64,000 nt of DNA from PALSA-505 sp036501145 (GCA_036501145.1 DASYAV010000246.1:17385-81384), one strand, 5' to 3'. Positions 39,295 through 48,991 are shown, counted from the stretch's first letter. Notes: a model not told the origin generated them from the letters alone. A program made the numbers and translations.

Positions 39295-39683
39295 GCCAAG
39301 ACCCGGGGCCGCTGATGGACATGGCGGGCAAGGCGGTGCGACAGCCGGGACGGCCGGGTGGCCGGGGCCGGCGCACCCGCCAGGAGCGGGCGGCGGCCAG
39401 CCGGGCGGCCCGGGATGCCTACTGGGGATCGCGGATCGCGGCCACCACCTCGCCGGTGGAGGCGCTGGGGGTGCTGGCTGACCGGGCTGCCGCCGTGGCG
39501 GTGCAGGCCGAACGGCGGGCTGCGGTCGCGTTGCAGCGGGCCCGCAGCGGCGGGAACCCGGCCGAGATCACCGCGGCCGAGCGGCGGCTGGAGACGACCC
39601 GGCGGGACCTGGCTGCCGGGCTGGAGCCGTTGCTGGACAGCCTGGCCGCCTACGCCGACCGGTACGAGACAACCCGGGCCTGA
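39291..39683 (+). CDS. Hypothetical helical protein (130 aa)
   Basis: Basic N-terminus (QPGRPGGRGRRTRQERAAAS) followed by long Ala/Arg helices (LADRAAAVAVQAERRAAVAL) and a C-terminal LLDSLAAYADRYETTRA. Probably a DNA- or membrane-associated accessory protein of the transfer block. No family recognised. Confidence 0.5.
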   Translation: MSQDPGPLMDMAGKAVRQPGRPGGRGRRTRQERAAASRAARDAYWGSRIAATTSPVEALGVLADRAAAVAVQAERRAAVALQRARSGGNPAEITAAERRLETTRRDLAAGLEPLLDSLAAYADRYETTRA

Positions 39684-39707
39684 CCCGGGCCGAGGAGGTG
39701 ACGCACC

Positions 39708-40247
39708 GTGACAGATCAGTCGAGTGCACCCCGGAGTGCAGTGCACAGTCAGCCGGCCCGTCCCGGGCCCTACGCGCAGGTGGCGCGTACGCGCGCGGGA
39801 GGGGCCGAGTCTAGCAGCCCGCGGCCCGGCCAGCCGGTCACGCACGGTGTCCGCTCGGCACTGGAAACGGCCCGGCAGCGGTGGGCCTCCAGGCCCGTCC
39901 CGGAGGCGCCCGGCCCGGCCGCTGGCGACCCCGCCGGGGCCGGGACCGGGGCCGGGACGGATATCGCGGTGGCCCAGCCGGGCTGGGGGCCATCGAACAG
40001 CTGGGCGGGTACCTCTGGGCCGCTGCGGCAGACGTGGGCCCGCTATGCCGACCGCGGCCAGCGCATCGGTGCCGCTGTCCCGCTGCTGGCGGTGCCGTAC
40101 TGGCTGGTGTGGGGCGGGCCCGGGTTTGCCGTGCACTGCCTGCTGCGGTGGGGCCAGGACGCGACCGACCGGCCGGCCGGGGCCGCCGGCCTGGCTGCCG
40201 GCCTGCTTGTGCTCATCGCCGGCCTGTGGATCGCCGGCGTCATCTAA
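39708..40247 (+). CDS. Membrane protein of the transfer region (179 aa)
   Basis: GTG 39708 behind GAGGAGG. The N-terminal 95 residues are disordered (Pro/Gly/Ala), followed by two hydrophobic helices (AVPLLAVPYWLVWGGPGFAV and LAAGLLVLIAGLWIAGVI). The arrangement resembles small Spd-type spread proteins, which are usually membrane-bound and poorly conserved. Exact role unknown. Confidence 0.55.
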   Translation: MTDQSSAPRSAVHSQPARPGPYAQVARTRAGGAESSSPRPGQPVTHGVRSALETARQRWASRPVPEAPGPAAGDPAGAGTGAGTDIAVAQPGWGPSNSWAGTSGPLRQTWARYADRGQRIGAAVPLLAVPYWLVWGGPGFAVHCLLRWGQDATDRPAGAAGLAAGLLVLIAGLWIAGVI

Positions 40248-40268
40248 GACCTGCGGAAGGAGCTCGAA

Positions 40269-40706
40269 ATGACGGGTCTGATCGGAAACGGGATCGCCCT
40301 GCTGCTGGCAGGCGTGGCGATGCTGATCGCGCGCAACCGCCAGCATGTGCCCGGTGGCGCCTCAGGTGAGGCGCTGCTGACCATCGCCATCGTGTTGATG
40401 CTGTTTTCAGGGGAGCTGTCGCGCAGTACCGGCGTGGGGTCGTGGATCTTGTCGGGGCTGAGCGATGTCGAGGGCTGGATGGGCCCCAGCGGTGCCACCA
40501 TCCTGGCGATCATCACGCTGGCGGTGCTGCTGATCGTCGGGGTGGCGGTATTCAGGAACGCCAGCGAGCGGGCGCTGACCCTGGCGTTCCTGCTCCCGTT
40601 TGGCCTGGCGATGTTCCACAGCGGCGTGTTCCACTCCCTGGACCTCACGCTGCAGGCCCCGGCGCAGGACATCGCCGCCAAGGTCGCTTCCGGGCTGGGG
40701 GTGTGA
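40269..40706 (+). CDS. Four-span integral membrane protein (145 aa)
   Basis: Preceded by GAAGGAG. Hydrophobic helices: GNGIALLLAGVAMLIA, ALLTIAIVLMLFSGEL, TILAIITLAVLLIVGVAVF and ALTLAFLLPFGLAMFHSGVF. Together with its neighbours it forms a set of membrane proteins just upstream of the TraB-like ATPase, fitting a mating-pair or pore component. Confidence 0.6.
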   Translation: MTGLIGNGIALLLAGVAMLIARNRQHVPGGASGEALLTIAIVLMLFSGELSRSTGVGSWILSGLSDVEGWMGPSGATILAIITLAVLLIVGVAVFRNASERALTLAFLLPFGLAMFHSGVFHSLDLTLQAPAQDIAAKVASGLGV

Positions 40707-40712
40707 CCAGTC

Positions 40713-42152
40713 ATGGATCTGCTTGTCCTCCTCGCGATCGCCTGGGCCGCCGCCTACGCCGCAGAACACACCAAAGGCCAGTGGCGCGGCACCCGTGACC
40801 AGCACGCCAGGTCCCTGGCTAAGCGGCACACAGACTGGAGCCCGGGCCGGGTACGCCGGCACGCCAACCGGCGCGCCTGGTCGTGGGCCTGGCACGAGCT
40901 GCGCGGCGGATTCCCCACCGCCCGCGGCGCCTGGGCCGAGGACCGCGAGCACATCCGCTGGCTGCGGGAAAACGAGCAGATCCAGCGGGACATGCGCCGC
41001 GGGACCCTGCGCCAGGCCCTGGAGCACGTCCGCGGCCAGCGCGCGGCCCACGCCGCCGCGATACAAAACGGCGAGACCGGCATGAGCTTCGGCCACTGGC
41101 TCGCCGCCACCGGGCAAGAGCCTGGCAAGGCGCCCGCCGGGAGCACCGGCCCCAAGCAGCAGCCGGCGGGCGTGGCCAGCGGGACCCGCCCCGCACTGCC
41201 CCCCATGCCCCCCAGCGCCCCCGCGGCCCCTGTGGCCGCCGGGACGGCACCGGCGGCGCCTGCCGGCCAGCCGGGCAGCACCGGCGGCGGCCAGGCCCGG
41301 CCTGCCGGGCAGCCAGTGCCCCCCGCGTCCCGGGGCACCGCTGCCACCCGTGAACCCGCTCCTGGCCCTGGGCCTGGGCCGGGCCCCGGCACCGCCGGGG
41401 GGCCCCAGGCGCTTCCTGCCGATCGTCCGGCGGTCCCGGCCCCGGCCGGCACTACGGGCACCGGCGAGGCAGACGGCGCCAGTGACCGCCCCGGCGTGCA
41501 CCGGGTGGGCAGCATCCACGAGTACACCGCCCCCGACGGCAGCACCGCCCTGAAACTGGCCGGCTGGGAATGGAAAGACCCCGCTACCGGCGACGCCGTC
41601 TCAGGCTGGCAGCAGGACGGCTACCGCCTGAACGGTCACACCGTTGCCGAGCTGCATGCCCTGTCACACGGCCCCGGCTGCACCTGTTCAGTCAGCGGCT
41701 ACGAGCGCCAGCCGATCCATCCCGTCCCGGAACCCGGCACCCAGGGCAGCAGCCCCGCCGCGCGCAACGGCACTCCCGCGAGCCCCGGCCAGACGGCCGG
41801 TCGTACACCCAACCCATCACAGCACGGAGGTAACACCATGCCCACCGGAACCAGCGCCAGCTCCAGCATGGAGGCGCCGAACATCGAGGCAGCCCGCCAG
41901 GCCGCCTCCCAGCAAGCCCAGCACATGCAGGCCGCGGTCAGCGGCGGCGAGCAGTACGCCAACGACCTGCTGGCCGGCGGCATGGGCAACGACAAGGCCA
42001 CCATGGCCGCGGTCGCCACCGCCCAGGAGGCCACCGCGAACGCCGCCCAGGCCTGGCAGAACGTCATCAACGGGCTCAACAGCCACCAGCAGGGCGAGGA
42101 ATACGCCAACACCGGCCGGGCCGCCAAGACCGATTTCCTCCAGCACGCCTGA
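40713..42152 (+). CDS. Transfer-associated protein with N-terminal anchor (479 aa)
   Basis: N-terminal helix DLLVLLAIAWAAAYAAEH, then a conserved basic segment (RHTDWSPGRVRRHANRRAWS, WAWHELRGGFPTARGAWAED), a long Pro/Ala/Gly-rich linker, and a C-terminal helical part (EAARQAASQQAQHMQAAVSG, ATVATAQEATANAAQAWQNV) similar to WXG-like or plasmid coiled-coil tails. Common in actinobacterial conjugative elements next to TraB. No catalytic motif seen. Confidence 0.55.
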   Translation: MDLLVLLAIAWAAAYAAEHTKGQWRGTRDQHARSLAKRHTDWSPGRVRRHANRRAWSWAWHELRGGFPTARGAWAEDREHIRWLRENEQIQRDMRRGTLRQALEHVRGQRAAHAAAIQNGETGMSFGHWLAATGQEPGKAPAGSTGPKQQPAGVASGTRPALPPMPPSAPAAPVAAGTAPAAPAGQPGSTGGGQARPAGQPVPPASRGTAATREPAPGPGPGPGPGTAGGPQALPADRPAVPAPAGTTGTGEADGASDRPGVHRVGSIHEYTAPDGSTALKLAGWEWKDPATGDAVSGWQQDGYRLNGHTVAELHALSHGPGCTCSVSGYERQPIHPVPEPGTQGSSPAARNGTPASPGQTAGRTPNPSQHGGNTMPTGTSASSSMEAPNIEAARQAASQQAQHMQAAVSGGEQYANDLLAGGMGNDKATMAAVATAQEATANAAQAWQNVINGLNSHQQGEEYANTGRAAKTDFLQHA

Positions 42153-42186
42153 CCACCTCGCCCGGACACACCGGAAGGAACCAGCC

Positions 42187-42294
42187 ATGACAGGACGCCG
42201 CCGGGCCGCCGGGCAGCACGCCAGCCTGCCCGGCGGCGTGCCTGCCACCCGCCCGCCAAGGGCCGCCAGCATCGGCCGGCCGCACAGCGCCTGA
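42187..42294 (+). CDS. Very small basic protein (35 aa)
   Basis: ATG 42187 follows GGAAGGA at a good distance. The peptide is MTGRRRAAGQHASLPGGVPA plus 15 residues. It lies 15 bases before the TraB-like gene in the same direction. Only the ribosome-binding site and position support it. Confidence 0.35.
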   Translation: MTGRRRAAGQHASLPGGVPATRPPRAASIGRPHSA

Positions 42295-42309
42295 AGGGAG
42301 ACACCGATC

Positions 42310-44544
42310 ATGAACGGATACCACCGCGGCACCGGCCAGCCCGCCCCGCAGCGCGAGAGCGGCCGCTACCCGCTGTCACCCGGCTGGCAGCACCACCACG
42401 CTCCCGCCGGGCGGCAGCCCGCCGGGGCCGGGCCGGGCCGCGCCCGGGCCGTGGCCAACCGCGGGCACCGGCACCGCTATGCGGTCCGGCCGTGGATCGT
42501 GCTGGCCGCGGTCACCCTGGCGGGGACCCTGGCGCACGTCATCGCGCCGCTGCGGGCCTGCTGGTGGCTGTTCCTGCTGGCCGGCGCCGGGTATGCGGCG
42601 TGGCAGTGGCGCAAGCGCCAGGCCGGGGACGACAGCGCCCCGGCCGGCCAGCAGCCAGGACGGGATCCAGCCAGCGACGGCGCCCGGGCCCGGGCGGGTG
42701 AGTTCGGGACCTTGGTGCGGCGGCACGCGGCTCAGCTGTATGCGGCGGGCTGCGCCAGCGCTGCCGGGGGATGGCTGGCCCTGGTGGTGGCCTGCGGCCT
42801 GGCCGCCGGGCCCGGCCGGCTGGCGGTGGCCGGCCTGGCGGTGCCGGGGCTGTGGCCGCTGAGCTGGTACTGGTGGCAGCACCACAAAGTCCGCCCCGTG
42901 GTGGCCACGCCCGGGGCCGACCCGGATCCCGTCATCACCGAGTGGGCCGCCTACATCGGCGTTCCCGGCGGGCTGTACCCCGGCACCCGGCTGACCGCCG
43001 CGGGCACCTCCCCGGGCGCCCGGTCCTACCTGGTCACGGGGGAACGTGGCAAGCACACCACCCGGCAGCTGACCAGCGGGGACGCCCACACCAAGATTGC
43101 CGGGGCGCTGGGGTATGACCCGGAGCGGATCACCCTGGAAAAGCCCCCGCCCGGGCCCGACCGCAACGGCGTCAACGCCCGCCTGGTAGTGGTCGATGCC
43201 CGCAACCCGCAGCTGCAGGCCCGGGTGGCCTGGCAGGGCCCCACCCTGCAGCCCGGCACCGGCCTGTACCAGGTCGGGGTGTACCCGGACACGCCGGCCT
43301 GGTGCCGCCTGTACCAGGTCGCGAACGGGCAGCCGCACCGGGCGCTGAACAATGCCGTGGCCGGGCAGCCGGGCAAAGGCAAGAGCCGGTTCATCGACCT
43401 GACGGTGGCCGAGATGCTGCACAGCGGCCTGTTTGCCGTCTGGTACGGCGACGGGCAGGAAGGCGCCTCGGGGCCCGGGCTGCGCGACCACGTCGACTGG
43501 TATGCCACCCGCCGCGGGGAGATCCTGCGGATGCTCAAGGCAGCGTGGCGGGTCGCCAAGGCCCGCCAGCGCTACGACGGCACCGTCACCTGGACCGACT
43601 CCCATGGCCACCGCCGCACCGGCCGCGGGTTCTGGCCGGCCAGCCCGGCCGAGCCGTTCCTGGCGATCATCCTTGACGAATGCCAGGAACTGCTCAAAGA
43701 CCCCAAGGTCTCCATCCTGGTCCGGACCCTGCAGCGGCTCGGCCCTAAGGTCGGCATCGGCATCACCCTGTCCACGCAGGAATGGCTTCAGTACGAGACT
43801 GGCGGCGCCTCCGGTGACCCGGCCGGGGGCACCATCCGGACCTTCGCCCAGACCGGCAACGTGGTGCTGCTGAAGGCCGGCAGCGACATGAACGCCAACG
43901 CGCTCGGCGGCTTGCTGGCCGGGGTCGACCCGCGCGCCCTGCCCGACGAGCCCGGCTGGTGCTACCTGCTGGGCGCGGGTAACCGGCCGGTGCCGGCCCG
44001 GCTGACCGAGGTGGCTGCCGACGACCTGTATGACTGGCTGCACCGTGCCCGCGACATCAAAGCCCGGCTCGACGACCTGGCCGCCGCGGCCGCGGGAGAG
44101 GGCTACGCCACCCGCTGGGACCGGCTCGCCGAGATCACCGAGGCCAGCACCGGTGACAGCGTCCTGGAGGACATCGAGGGCGAGCTCGCCGAGCTGCTCG
44201 GCGAGAACCAGCCCGCGGCCGCCGCCCCCGGCACCGCGCTGGCCGGCATGACCTTCCAGCAGGCCGTCCTCACCGCCGTGCGGGACCAGGGGCCGATCAA
44301 GCGCGAGGACATCGTCGCCGTCCTGGCCGCCGCGGGCCACACGCCTGGCAAGAGCACCATCGACCAGGCGCTGGCCTCCTGGAAGCGGACCGGCCACCTG
44401 ATCAGCAAGGGCCGCGGCATCTGGGACATCCCCGACCGGGCCGACCGGGCCGACGCCGACGCCGAAACCCGCGCGGCCGTGCTCGAGCTCGACGCCCACC
44501 GCCGCGCGGCCCCGGCCACCCCCAAGGAAGAGGTGAACCGGTGA
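42310..44544 (+). CDS. TraB/FtsK-like DNA translocase (main transfer ATPase)
   Basis: 744 residues behind AGGGAG. Two membrane segments at residues about 58-100 and 140-190, then an FtsK/SpoIIIE-type motor: Walker A VAGQPGKGKSRFIDL near 352, Walker B PFLAIILDECQELL near 452, a helicase-like VGIGITLSTQEWLQYE segment, and a C-terminal winged helix (LTAVRDQGPIKREDIVAVLA, STIDQALASWKRTGHLISKG). In actinomycetes such proteins alone move double-stranded plasmid DNA between hyphae, the winged helix reading clt/TRS repeats. It is the best candidate for the transfer motor of this element. Confidence 0.85.
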   Translation: MNGYHRGTGQPAPQRESGRYPLSPGWQHHHAPAGRQPAGAGPGRARAVANRGHRHRYAVRPWIVLAAVTLAGTLAHVIAPLRACWWLFLLAGAGYAAWQWRKRQAGDDSAPAGQQPGRDPASDGARARAGEFGTLVRRHAAQLYAAGCASAAGGWLALVVACGLAAGPGRLAVAGLAVPGLWPLSWYWWQHHKVRPVVATPGADPDPVITEWAAYIGVPGGLYPGTRLTAAGTSPGARSYLVTGERGKHTTRQLTSGDAHTKIAGALGYDPERITLEKPPPGPDRNGVNARLVVVDARNPQLQARVAWQGPTLQPGTGLYQVGVYPDTPAWCRLYQVANGQPHRALNNAVAGQPGKGKSRFIDLTVAEMLHSGLFAVWYGDGQEGASGPGLRDHVDWYATRRGEILRMLKAAWRVAKARQRYDGTVTWTDSHGHRRTGRGFWPASPAEPFLAIILDECQELLKDPKVSILVRTLQRLGPKVGIGITLSTQEWLQYETGGASGDPAGGTIRTFAQTGNVVLLKAGSDMNANALGGLLAGVDPRALPDEPGWCYLLGAGNRPVPARLTEVAADDLYDWLHRARDIKARLDDLAAAAAGEGYATRWDRLAEITEASTGDSVLEDIEGELAELLGENQPAAAAPGTALAGMTFQQAVLTAVRDQGPIKREDIVAVLAAAGHTPGKSTIDQALASWKRTGHLISKGRGIWDIPDRADRADADAETRAAVLELDAHRRAAPATPKEEVNR

Positions 44545-45041
44545 AAACGGCGATCCGCAGCGGCCGCAGCTGGATCCCGCCGGAATGGCGGGACCCGCTG
44601 GGGCTGAGGCTCTGGCAGCGGGCGGCGGTCGTCGCGGTGACCGGCGCGGTCAGCCGCGACCACACCTGGGACATCTTGTGCGGGCACCTGCCCCTGGTCC
44701 CCGGCCACGACGACGGCCCGGCGGCCGCGGAGGGGCAGCCCCCGGCACCGGGGGAGGGCCCGCCCGGGGGCGGCATGGAAGACGCGGTCAGCGCCCGGCG
44801 GATCGCCCGCCGCCTGTCCCGCTGGCGGCCGGCCAGCGGGGTCCGCGAGCTCACCCGCGCCGGGCTGCTGCCCGCCCAGCACCCCGCGGTGTACGCGTGG
44901 CGGTCCGCCCGCCCCGAGGAGATGGCCTACCGGGTGTGGCCGGACGGCTCGTTCACCCCCCTGGCCGTGTTCTGCCACGCCCAGCAGCAAGACCGCGACG
45001 GCCAATGGCGGCCCCACCTGGCCGCCACCCGGATCTGGTGA
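44541..45041 (+). CDS. Hypothetical protein between the two FtsK-like genes (166 aa)
   Basis: GTG 44541 overlaps the previous stop. Soluble; contains SWIPPEWRDPLGLRLWQRAA, WDILCGHLPLVPGHDDGPAA and a C-terminal RSARPEEMAYRVWPDGSFTP. No membrane helix or known motif. By position it is a transfer accessory gene. Confidence 0.5.
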   Translation: MKTAIRSGRSWIPPEWRDPLGLRLWQRAAVVAVTGAVSRDHTWDILCGHLPLVPGHDDGPAAAEGQPPAPGEGPPGGGMEDAVSARRIARRLSRWRPASGVRELTRAGLLPAQHPAVYAWRSARPEEMAYRVWPDGSFTPLAVFCHAQQQDRDGQWRPHLAATRIW

Positions 45042-45055
45042 CCAAGGAGCACACG

Positions 45056-47617
45056 ATGGCAACCAAACGCAAGCGCACCACCACCGCACGCCGCCGCCCG
45101 GCGGCCGCCCGCCCCGCGAGCCGCCACCCGGCCCCGCCGGGCCGTTACCCGTCCCGGGCCCGTACCTCCCGCCCGGCACGGGAGATGTCCGGGCGGGTGA
45201 TCGCCGGGGCCGCCCTGGCCGCCGGGACCCTGTTCCGCGCCCACACCACCCCCACGGCCGCCGGCGTGCCCGCGGAGGACCGCCGCGACGTCGCCGGCCT
45301 GGCCGCCCTGGCGCTGGCCGCGCTGCTGGCCGCGGTCACCTGGTGGCCGGCGGCCAGCCAGCCGGTCACCTGGCTGGCCCACCTGGCCGGCGACCTGGCC
45401 GGCGTGCTGTCGGCGGTGCTGCCGCTGCTGGCCGCTGTGGTGGCCTGGCGGCTGTTCCGCCACCCCGCTGCTGGCGGCGTCACCGGCCGGCTGATGGCCG
45501 GCCTGCTGGTCACCTACACCGGGTGCCTCGGCCTGGCCGCCGTGGTCGACGGCATGCCCTCCCCGGTGCGGGCCGGGGCGGCCGCGGTGCGCGGCGCCGG
45601 CGGCCTGGCCGGGTGGGCCGCCACCAGCCCGGCCGGGCACTTCGGCGGCTCTGGTCTGGCCGCGCTGACCGCGATCGTGCTGCTGGTCTGGGGCATCCGG
45701 GTGACCATCGGGATCCCGTTCCGCCAGATCCCCGGCCGGGCCGCCGCCTGCGCCCTGCCCGGCCAGCTCACCACCGCCCTGGCCGCCATCGACGAGACCG
45801 CAGACGGCGACGGCACGCCGGCGCTGCCCGCCCCGGGCCAGCCCGCCGCCCTGGCCGCCCCCGACCCCGGCCCGGTGCTCGAGGTCAGCGACTCCGTCCC
45901 CTACGCCACCCCCCACGCCACGGCCAGCACCGCCCCCGCCCCCGCCCCCGCCCCCGCAGCGGCCGGACCAGCCCGCGCCGCCATCACCCAGCCACCGGCC
46001 GCCGTGCCGGGCCCTGCGGCGGCCGCCCAGGCCGCGCCGGAGCTGCTGGCCCTGCTGCGGCCCGGGGCACCCGCCCGCACCCACACCGCGGCCAACGACC
46101 AGATGACGGCCGCGCTGGCCGGAGTGCTCACCGAGTTCGGCATCGACGCCGCGGTGACCGGATTCACCCGCGGCCCGACCGTGACCCGCTATGAGATCGG
46201 GATCGGCCCCCGCGTCAAGGTGGAGAAAGTCACCGGCCTGCAGCGGAACTTCGCGCTGGCCGCCGCGTCGGCCGACATCCGGATCCTGGCCCCGATCCCC
46301 GGCAAGAACGCGATCGGCGTGGAGGTCCCCAACACCGACCGCGACGTCGTCACCCTCGGCGACGTGCTGCGCAGCCCCGCCGCAGCCGCTGACCCGCACC
46401 CGCTGCTGGCCGGGCTGGGCACGGACGTGGAAGGCCGCGCCGTGGTGGCCAGGCTCGACAAGCTGCCGCACGCCCTGGTGGCCGGGGCCACCGGGTCCGG
46501 GAAGTCGGTAGCCATCAACGCCCTGATCACCTCGGTGCTCATCCGGGCCACCCCCGAGCAGGTGAAGATGCTGCTGATCGACCCCAAGCGGGTCGAGCTG
46601 TCGGCCTACCGCGGGGTGCCGCACCTGTACGCGCCGATCGTCACTGACCCTCGCGAAGCCGCCGAGGCCCTGGCCGGAGTGTGCGAGGAAATGGACCACC
46701 GCTACGACGCGCTCGCCCGGGCCGGGGTCAAGCACATCGACGACTACAACCGCGCCGCCGCCGCCGGGAAACTCACCGGCCCCGACGGGAAACCCTGCCA
46801 GCCCTTCCCCTACCTGCTGGTCATCGTGGACGAGCTCGCCGACCTGATGATGATCGCCGCCGACGAGGTAGAGGACTCGGTGGTGCGGATCTCCCAGCTC
46901 GCCCGCGCCGCCGGCATCCACCTGGTGCTGGCCACCCAGCGGCCCAGCGTCGACGTGGTCACCGGCCTGATCAAGGCCAACATCCCCTCCAGGCTGGCGT
47001 TCGAGACCTCCAGCCTGACCGACAGCCGGGTCATCCTGGACCAGCCCGGCGCCGAGAAACTCACCGGCCAGGGCGACGCCCTGTTCCTGCCCGCCGGCAC
47101 CAGCGTCCCGATCCGCCTGCAGAGCTCCTTCGTCACCGAGACCGAAATCCAGGCCGTCGTCCGCGCCTGGCGCTCCCCCCGCACCACCACCCCTGCCCCA
47201 GCTCCCGCCCCGGCCCCCGGGCCAGCGCTGCCCGCCCCGGCGCCTGCCGCCCCCGCGGGCGGCGACGCGATCGTGATCACCACCGCCCCGCACCGCCCCA
47301 CCCTCGGCCCGGCCCGCCAGGCCACCGCCCTGGCCGCAGCCCCCGGCCCGCAAGACCTGCTGGCGCAGGCCGCCGAGCTGGTCATCAGCACCCGGCACGG
47401 CTCCACCGCCATGCTGCAGCGCAAACTCCAGATCGGTTTCATGCCGGCCCTCGGACTGATGGACCAGCTGGAACAGCACGGCATCGTCGGCCCCGGCCAG
47501 GGATCGGGACCCCGGGACGTGCTCATCGCGCTCAGCGACCTGCCCGCAGCGCTCGCCAAGCTCACCGCGGCGGCGGGCACCAGCCCCGCCCGCCAGGAGG
47601 CCACCGTCCATGGCTGA
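45056..47617 (+). CDS. FtsK/SpoIIIE DNA translocase with gamma domain
   Basis: 853 residues from ATG 45056 behind AAGGAG. A basic N-terminus is followed by about four membrane helices (residues 75-225) and a Pro/Ala linker. The beta domain EKVTGLQRNFALAAASADIR and Walker A LVAGATGSGKSVAINALI near 478 follow, then Walker B LLVIVDELADLMMIA near 588 and HLVLATQRPSVDVVTGLI. The C-terminal gamma winged helix at about 768-831 (AAELVISTRHGSTAMLQRKL) reads orientation sequences in chromosomal FtsK. This is the complete chromosomal-type layout, unusual beside a separate TraB-like motor. Confidence 0.9.
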   Translation: MATKRKRTTTARRRPAAARPASRHPAPPGRYPSRARTSRPAREMSGRVIAGAALAAGTLFRAHTTPTAAGVPAEDRRDVAGLAALALAALLAAVTWWPAASQPVTWLAHLAGDLAGVLSAVLPLLAAVVAWRLFRHPAAGGVTGRLMAGLLVTYTGCLGLAAVVDGMPSPVRAGAAAVRGAGGLAGWAATSPAGHFGGSGLAALTAIVLLVWGIRVTIGIPFRQIPGRAAACALPGQLTTALAAIDETADGDGTPALPAPGQPAALAAPDPGPVLEVSDSVPYATPHATASTAPAPAPAPAAAGPARAAITQPPAAVPGPAAAAQAAPELLALLRPGAPARTHTAANDQMTAALAGVLTEFGIDAAVTGFTRGPTVTRYEIGIGPRVKVEKVTGLQRNFALAAASADIRILAPIPGKNAIGVEVPNTDRDVVTLGDVLRSPAAAADPHPLLAGLGTDVEGRAVVARLDKLPHALVAGATGSGKSVAINALITSVLIRATPEQVKMLLIDPKRVELSAYRGVPHLYAPIVTDPREAAEALAGVCEEMDHRYDALARAGVKHIDDYNRAAAAGKLTGPDGKPCQPFPYLLVIVDELADLMMIAADEVEDSVVRISQLARAAGIHLVLATQRPSVDVVTGLIKANIPSRLAFETSSLTDSRVILDQPGAEKLTGQGDALFLPAGTSVPIRLQSSFVTETEIQAVVRAWRSPRTTTPAPAPAPAPGPALPAPAPAAPAGGDAIVITTAPHRPTLGPARQATALAAAPGPQDLLAQAAELVISTRHGSTAMLQRKLQIGFMPALGLMDQLEQHGIVGPGQGSGPRDVLIALSDLPAALAKLTAAAGTSPARQEATVHG

Positions 47618-47954
47618 CACCGCTGTCCCGGCCGCCAGCCCGCCGGGCTCCCTCCCCGGAGAGCTGTGGCTGCTGGACTGGCTCCTCGCCCCCACCGGCC
47701 CGTCGTGCGTGTCCCCGGCTGCGGGCGCTCCGGCAAGCACGCGGGAACAGCGTGCCTGGACGGCCGCTGCGACCAGCGCCGCAGCTGGCCACCGATGCCG
47801 CAGTCACGCAGACAACCGGGACCCGGCCACCCGGGGCCTGGCGTTGGGCCGCTACGGCGGCTGCTGGTGCGGTGCCCCCCAGGGCCACGACTGGGTCGAC
47901 AAAAACACCGGCGCTCCACACCCCCGCCCCGCCCGCCAGGGGGCAGAGACATGA
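47610..47954 (+). CDS. Small cysteine-containing protein (114 aa)
   Basis: ATG 47610 overlaps the FtsK gene by eight bases. GELWLLDWLLAPTGPSCVSP, RCRSHADNRDPATRGLALGR and GGCWCGAPQGHDWVDKNT: the cysteine/histidine spacing hints at a small zinc site. Overlaps the next ATG. No family recognised. Confidence 0.45.
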   Translation: MADTAVPAASPPGSLPGELWLLDWLLAPTGPSCVSPAAGAPASTREQRAWTAAATSAAAGHRCRSHADNRDPATRGLALGRYGGCWCGAPQGHDWVDKNTGAPHPRPARQGAET

Positions 47955-48181
47955 CCGCCCGGCTGCGGTACCTGGCCGCCTGCGCCCTGCGCCGCGCCAC
48001 TCCCTGGCGGCGCACCGGCCCCGGCCCCGGTCACCTGGAATCCCTGGCCGCCGAGCTCAGCCCCGATGACGAGGACTGGCTGGCCGGACTCGACCGTGAA
48101 CTGTGGCCACGGCACGGCCAGCCTGGTCGGCTCGGCGCCACCTACACCCTCCGCTACCCGGCAAAAGGGGACACCCTATGA
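47951..48181 (+). CDS. Small hypothetical protein (76 aa)
   Basis: MTARLRYLAACALRRATPWR start, then an acidic segment (HLESLAAELSPDDEDWLAGL) and LGATYTLRYPAKGDTL. Overlaps both neighbours by four bases. Function unknown. Confidence 0.5.
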   Translation: MTARLRYLAACALRRATPWRRTGPGPGHLESLAAELSPDDEDWLAGLDRELWPRHGQPGRLGATYTLRYPAKGDTL

Positions 48182-48861
48182 CCGCGACCGAGACCGATCC
48201 TGAAACCCAGGCGTCCAGCGGGATGTACGCGCTGACCATCTGGCAGCCGTGGGCCGATGCGATCGCCCGCGGCACCAAGGACGTCGAGAACCGCCCATGG
48301 CCTGCCCCCCGTGCGGCCATCGGCCAGGACATCGCGATCCATGCCGGGCTGCGGTCCGACCCGGCCGCCAGCCCGCCGCGCGGCCTGACCCTGCCCACCT
48401 GGTACGACCCGCCCGGCCATGCCCTGGTCAGGGGCGCCATCGTCGCCGTGGCCCACCTGTCCGGATGTCACCACCACAGCCAGTGCACTCCGCTGTGCTC
48501 ACCGTGGGCGGACGGACCCTGGCACTGGCAGCTGGCCCGCCGCCACGCCCTGGCCACGCCGGTCCCTGTTCGCGGAGCCCGGCGGCTCTGGAAACTCCAG
48601 CCCGCCACCACGGCCGCCGTCGCCGCACAAGCCATTGCCCGCAGCCCCGAGGACGCAGACCTGGACGCCATCCTCCACCGGGCGATGGACAGCATGCTCG
48701 CCAAGCTGGAAGCCAGGTTCGACCCTCAGGCAGGGCTGGCCGACATCTACGCCCGGGCCAGGGCCCGCAACCAGGACCGGGGCGGGCACCGGCCCGCTGA
48801 CCCACGTGCCCGCCCCGCACCAGCCCGGCCGCCCGCGGAAGGAGACAGCAGCAGCCAGTAA
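48178..48861 (+). CDS. ASCH-domain protein
   Basis: 227 residues. YALTIWQPWADAIARGTKDV followed by ENRPWPAPRAAIGQDIAIHA is the classic ASCH/PUA-like start (ALTIxQPWAxxIxxGxKxxExR). GAIVAVAHLSGCHHHSQC adds the following strand; residues 150-215 are helical. ASCH proteins bind or process modified nucleosides in RNA and are frequent in phage and plasmid genomes. Last gene before a pair of strong hairpins. Confidence 0.85.
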   Translation: MTATETDPETQASSGMYALTIWQPWADAIARGTKDVENRPWPAPRAAIGQDIAIHAGLRSDPAASPPRGLTLPTWYDPPGHALVRGAIVAVAHLSGCHHHSQCTPLCSPWADGPWHWQLARRHALATPVPVRGARRLWKLQPATTAAVAAQAIARSPEDADLDAILHRAMDSMLAKLEARFDPQAGLADIYARARARNQDRGGHRPADPRARPAPARPPAEGDSSSQ

Positions 48862-48907
48862 CCCCGGCACGGGCCACCACCGCCCGCGCGCCACCTGAAA
48901 ACGGGCC

Positions 48908-48991
48908 GGCCCCAGGTAACCGCCAAGTCTCCTGGGGCCGCGCCTTGCACAACCGGGTTCCGGTCACGACAGCCATCACGACCCGGAACCC
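48908..48991. terminator. Two tandem hairpins in the gap 48862-49027
   Basis: GGCCCCAGG (48908-48916) pairs perfectly with CCTGGGGCC (48931-48939). GGGTTCCGG-TC (48955-48965) pairs with GACCCGGAACCC (48980-48991) with one bulge. They separate the FtsK/ASCH group from the next genes and may terminate or attenuate transcription. Confidence 0.55.

Noticed and set aside
45930..45960. GCCCCC tandem repeat as a functional site
   Set aside because: It lies in the Pro/Ala linker codons of the FtsK-like protein and reflects amino-acid composition.
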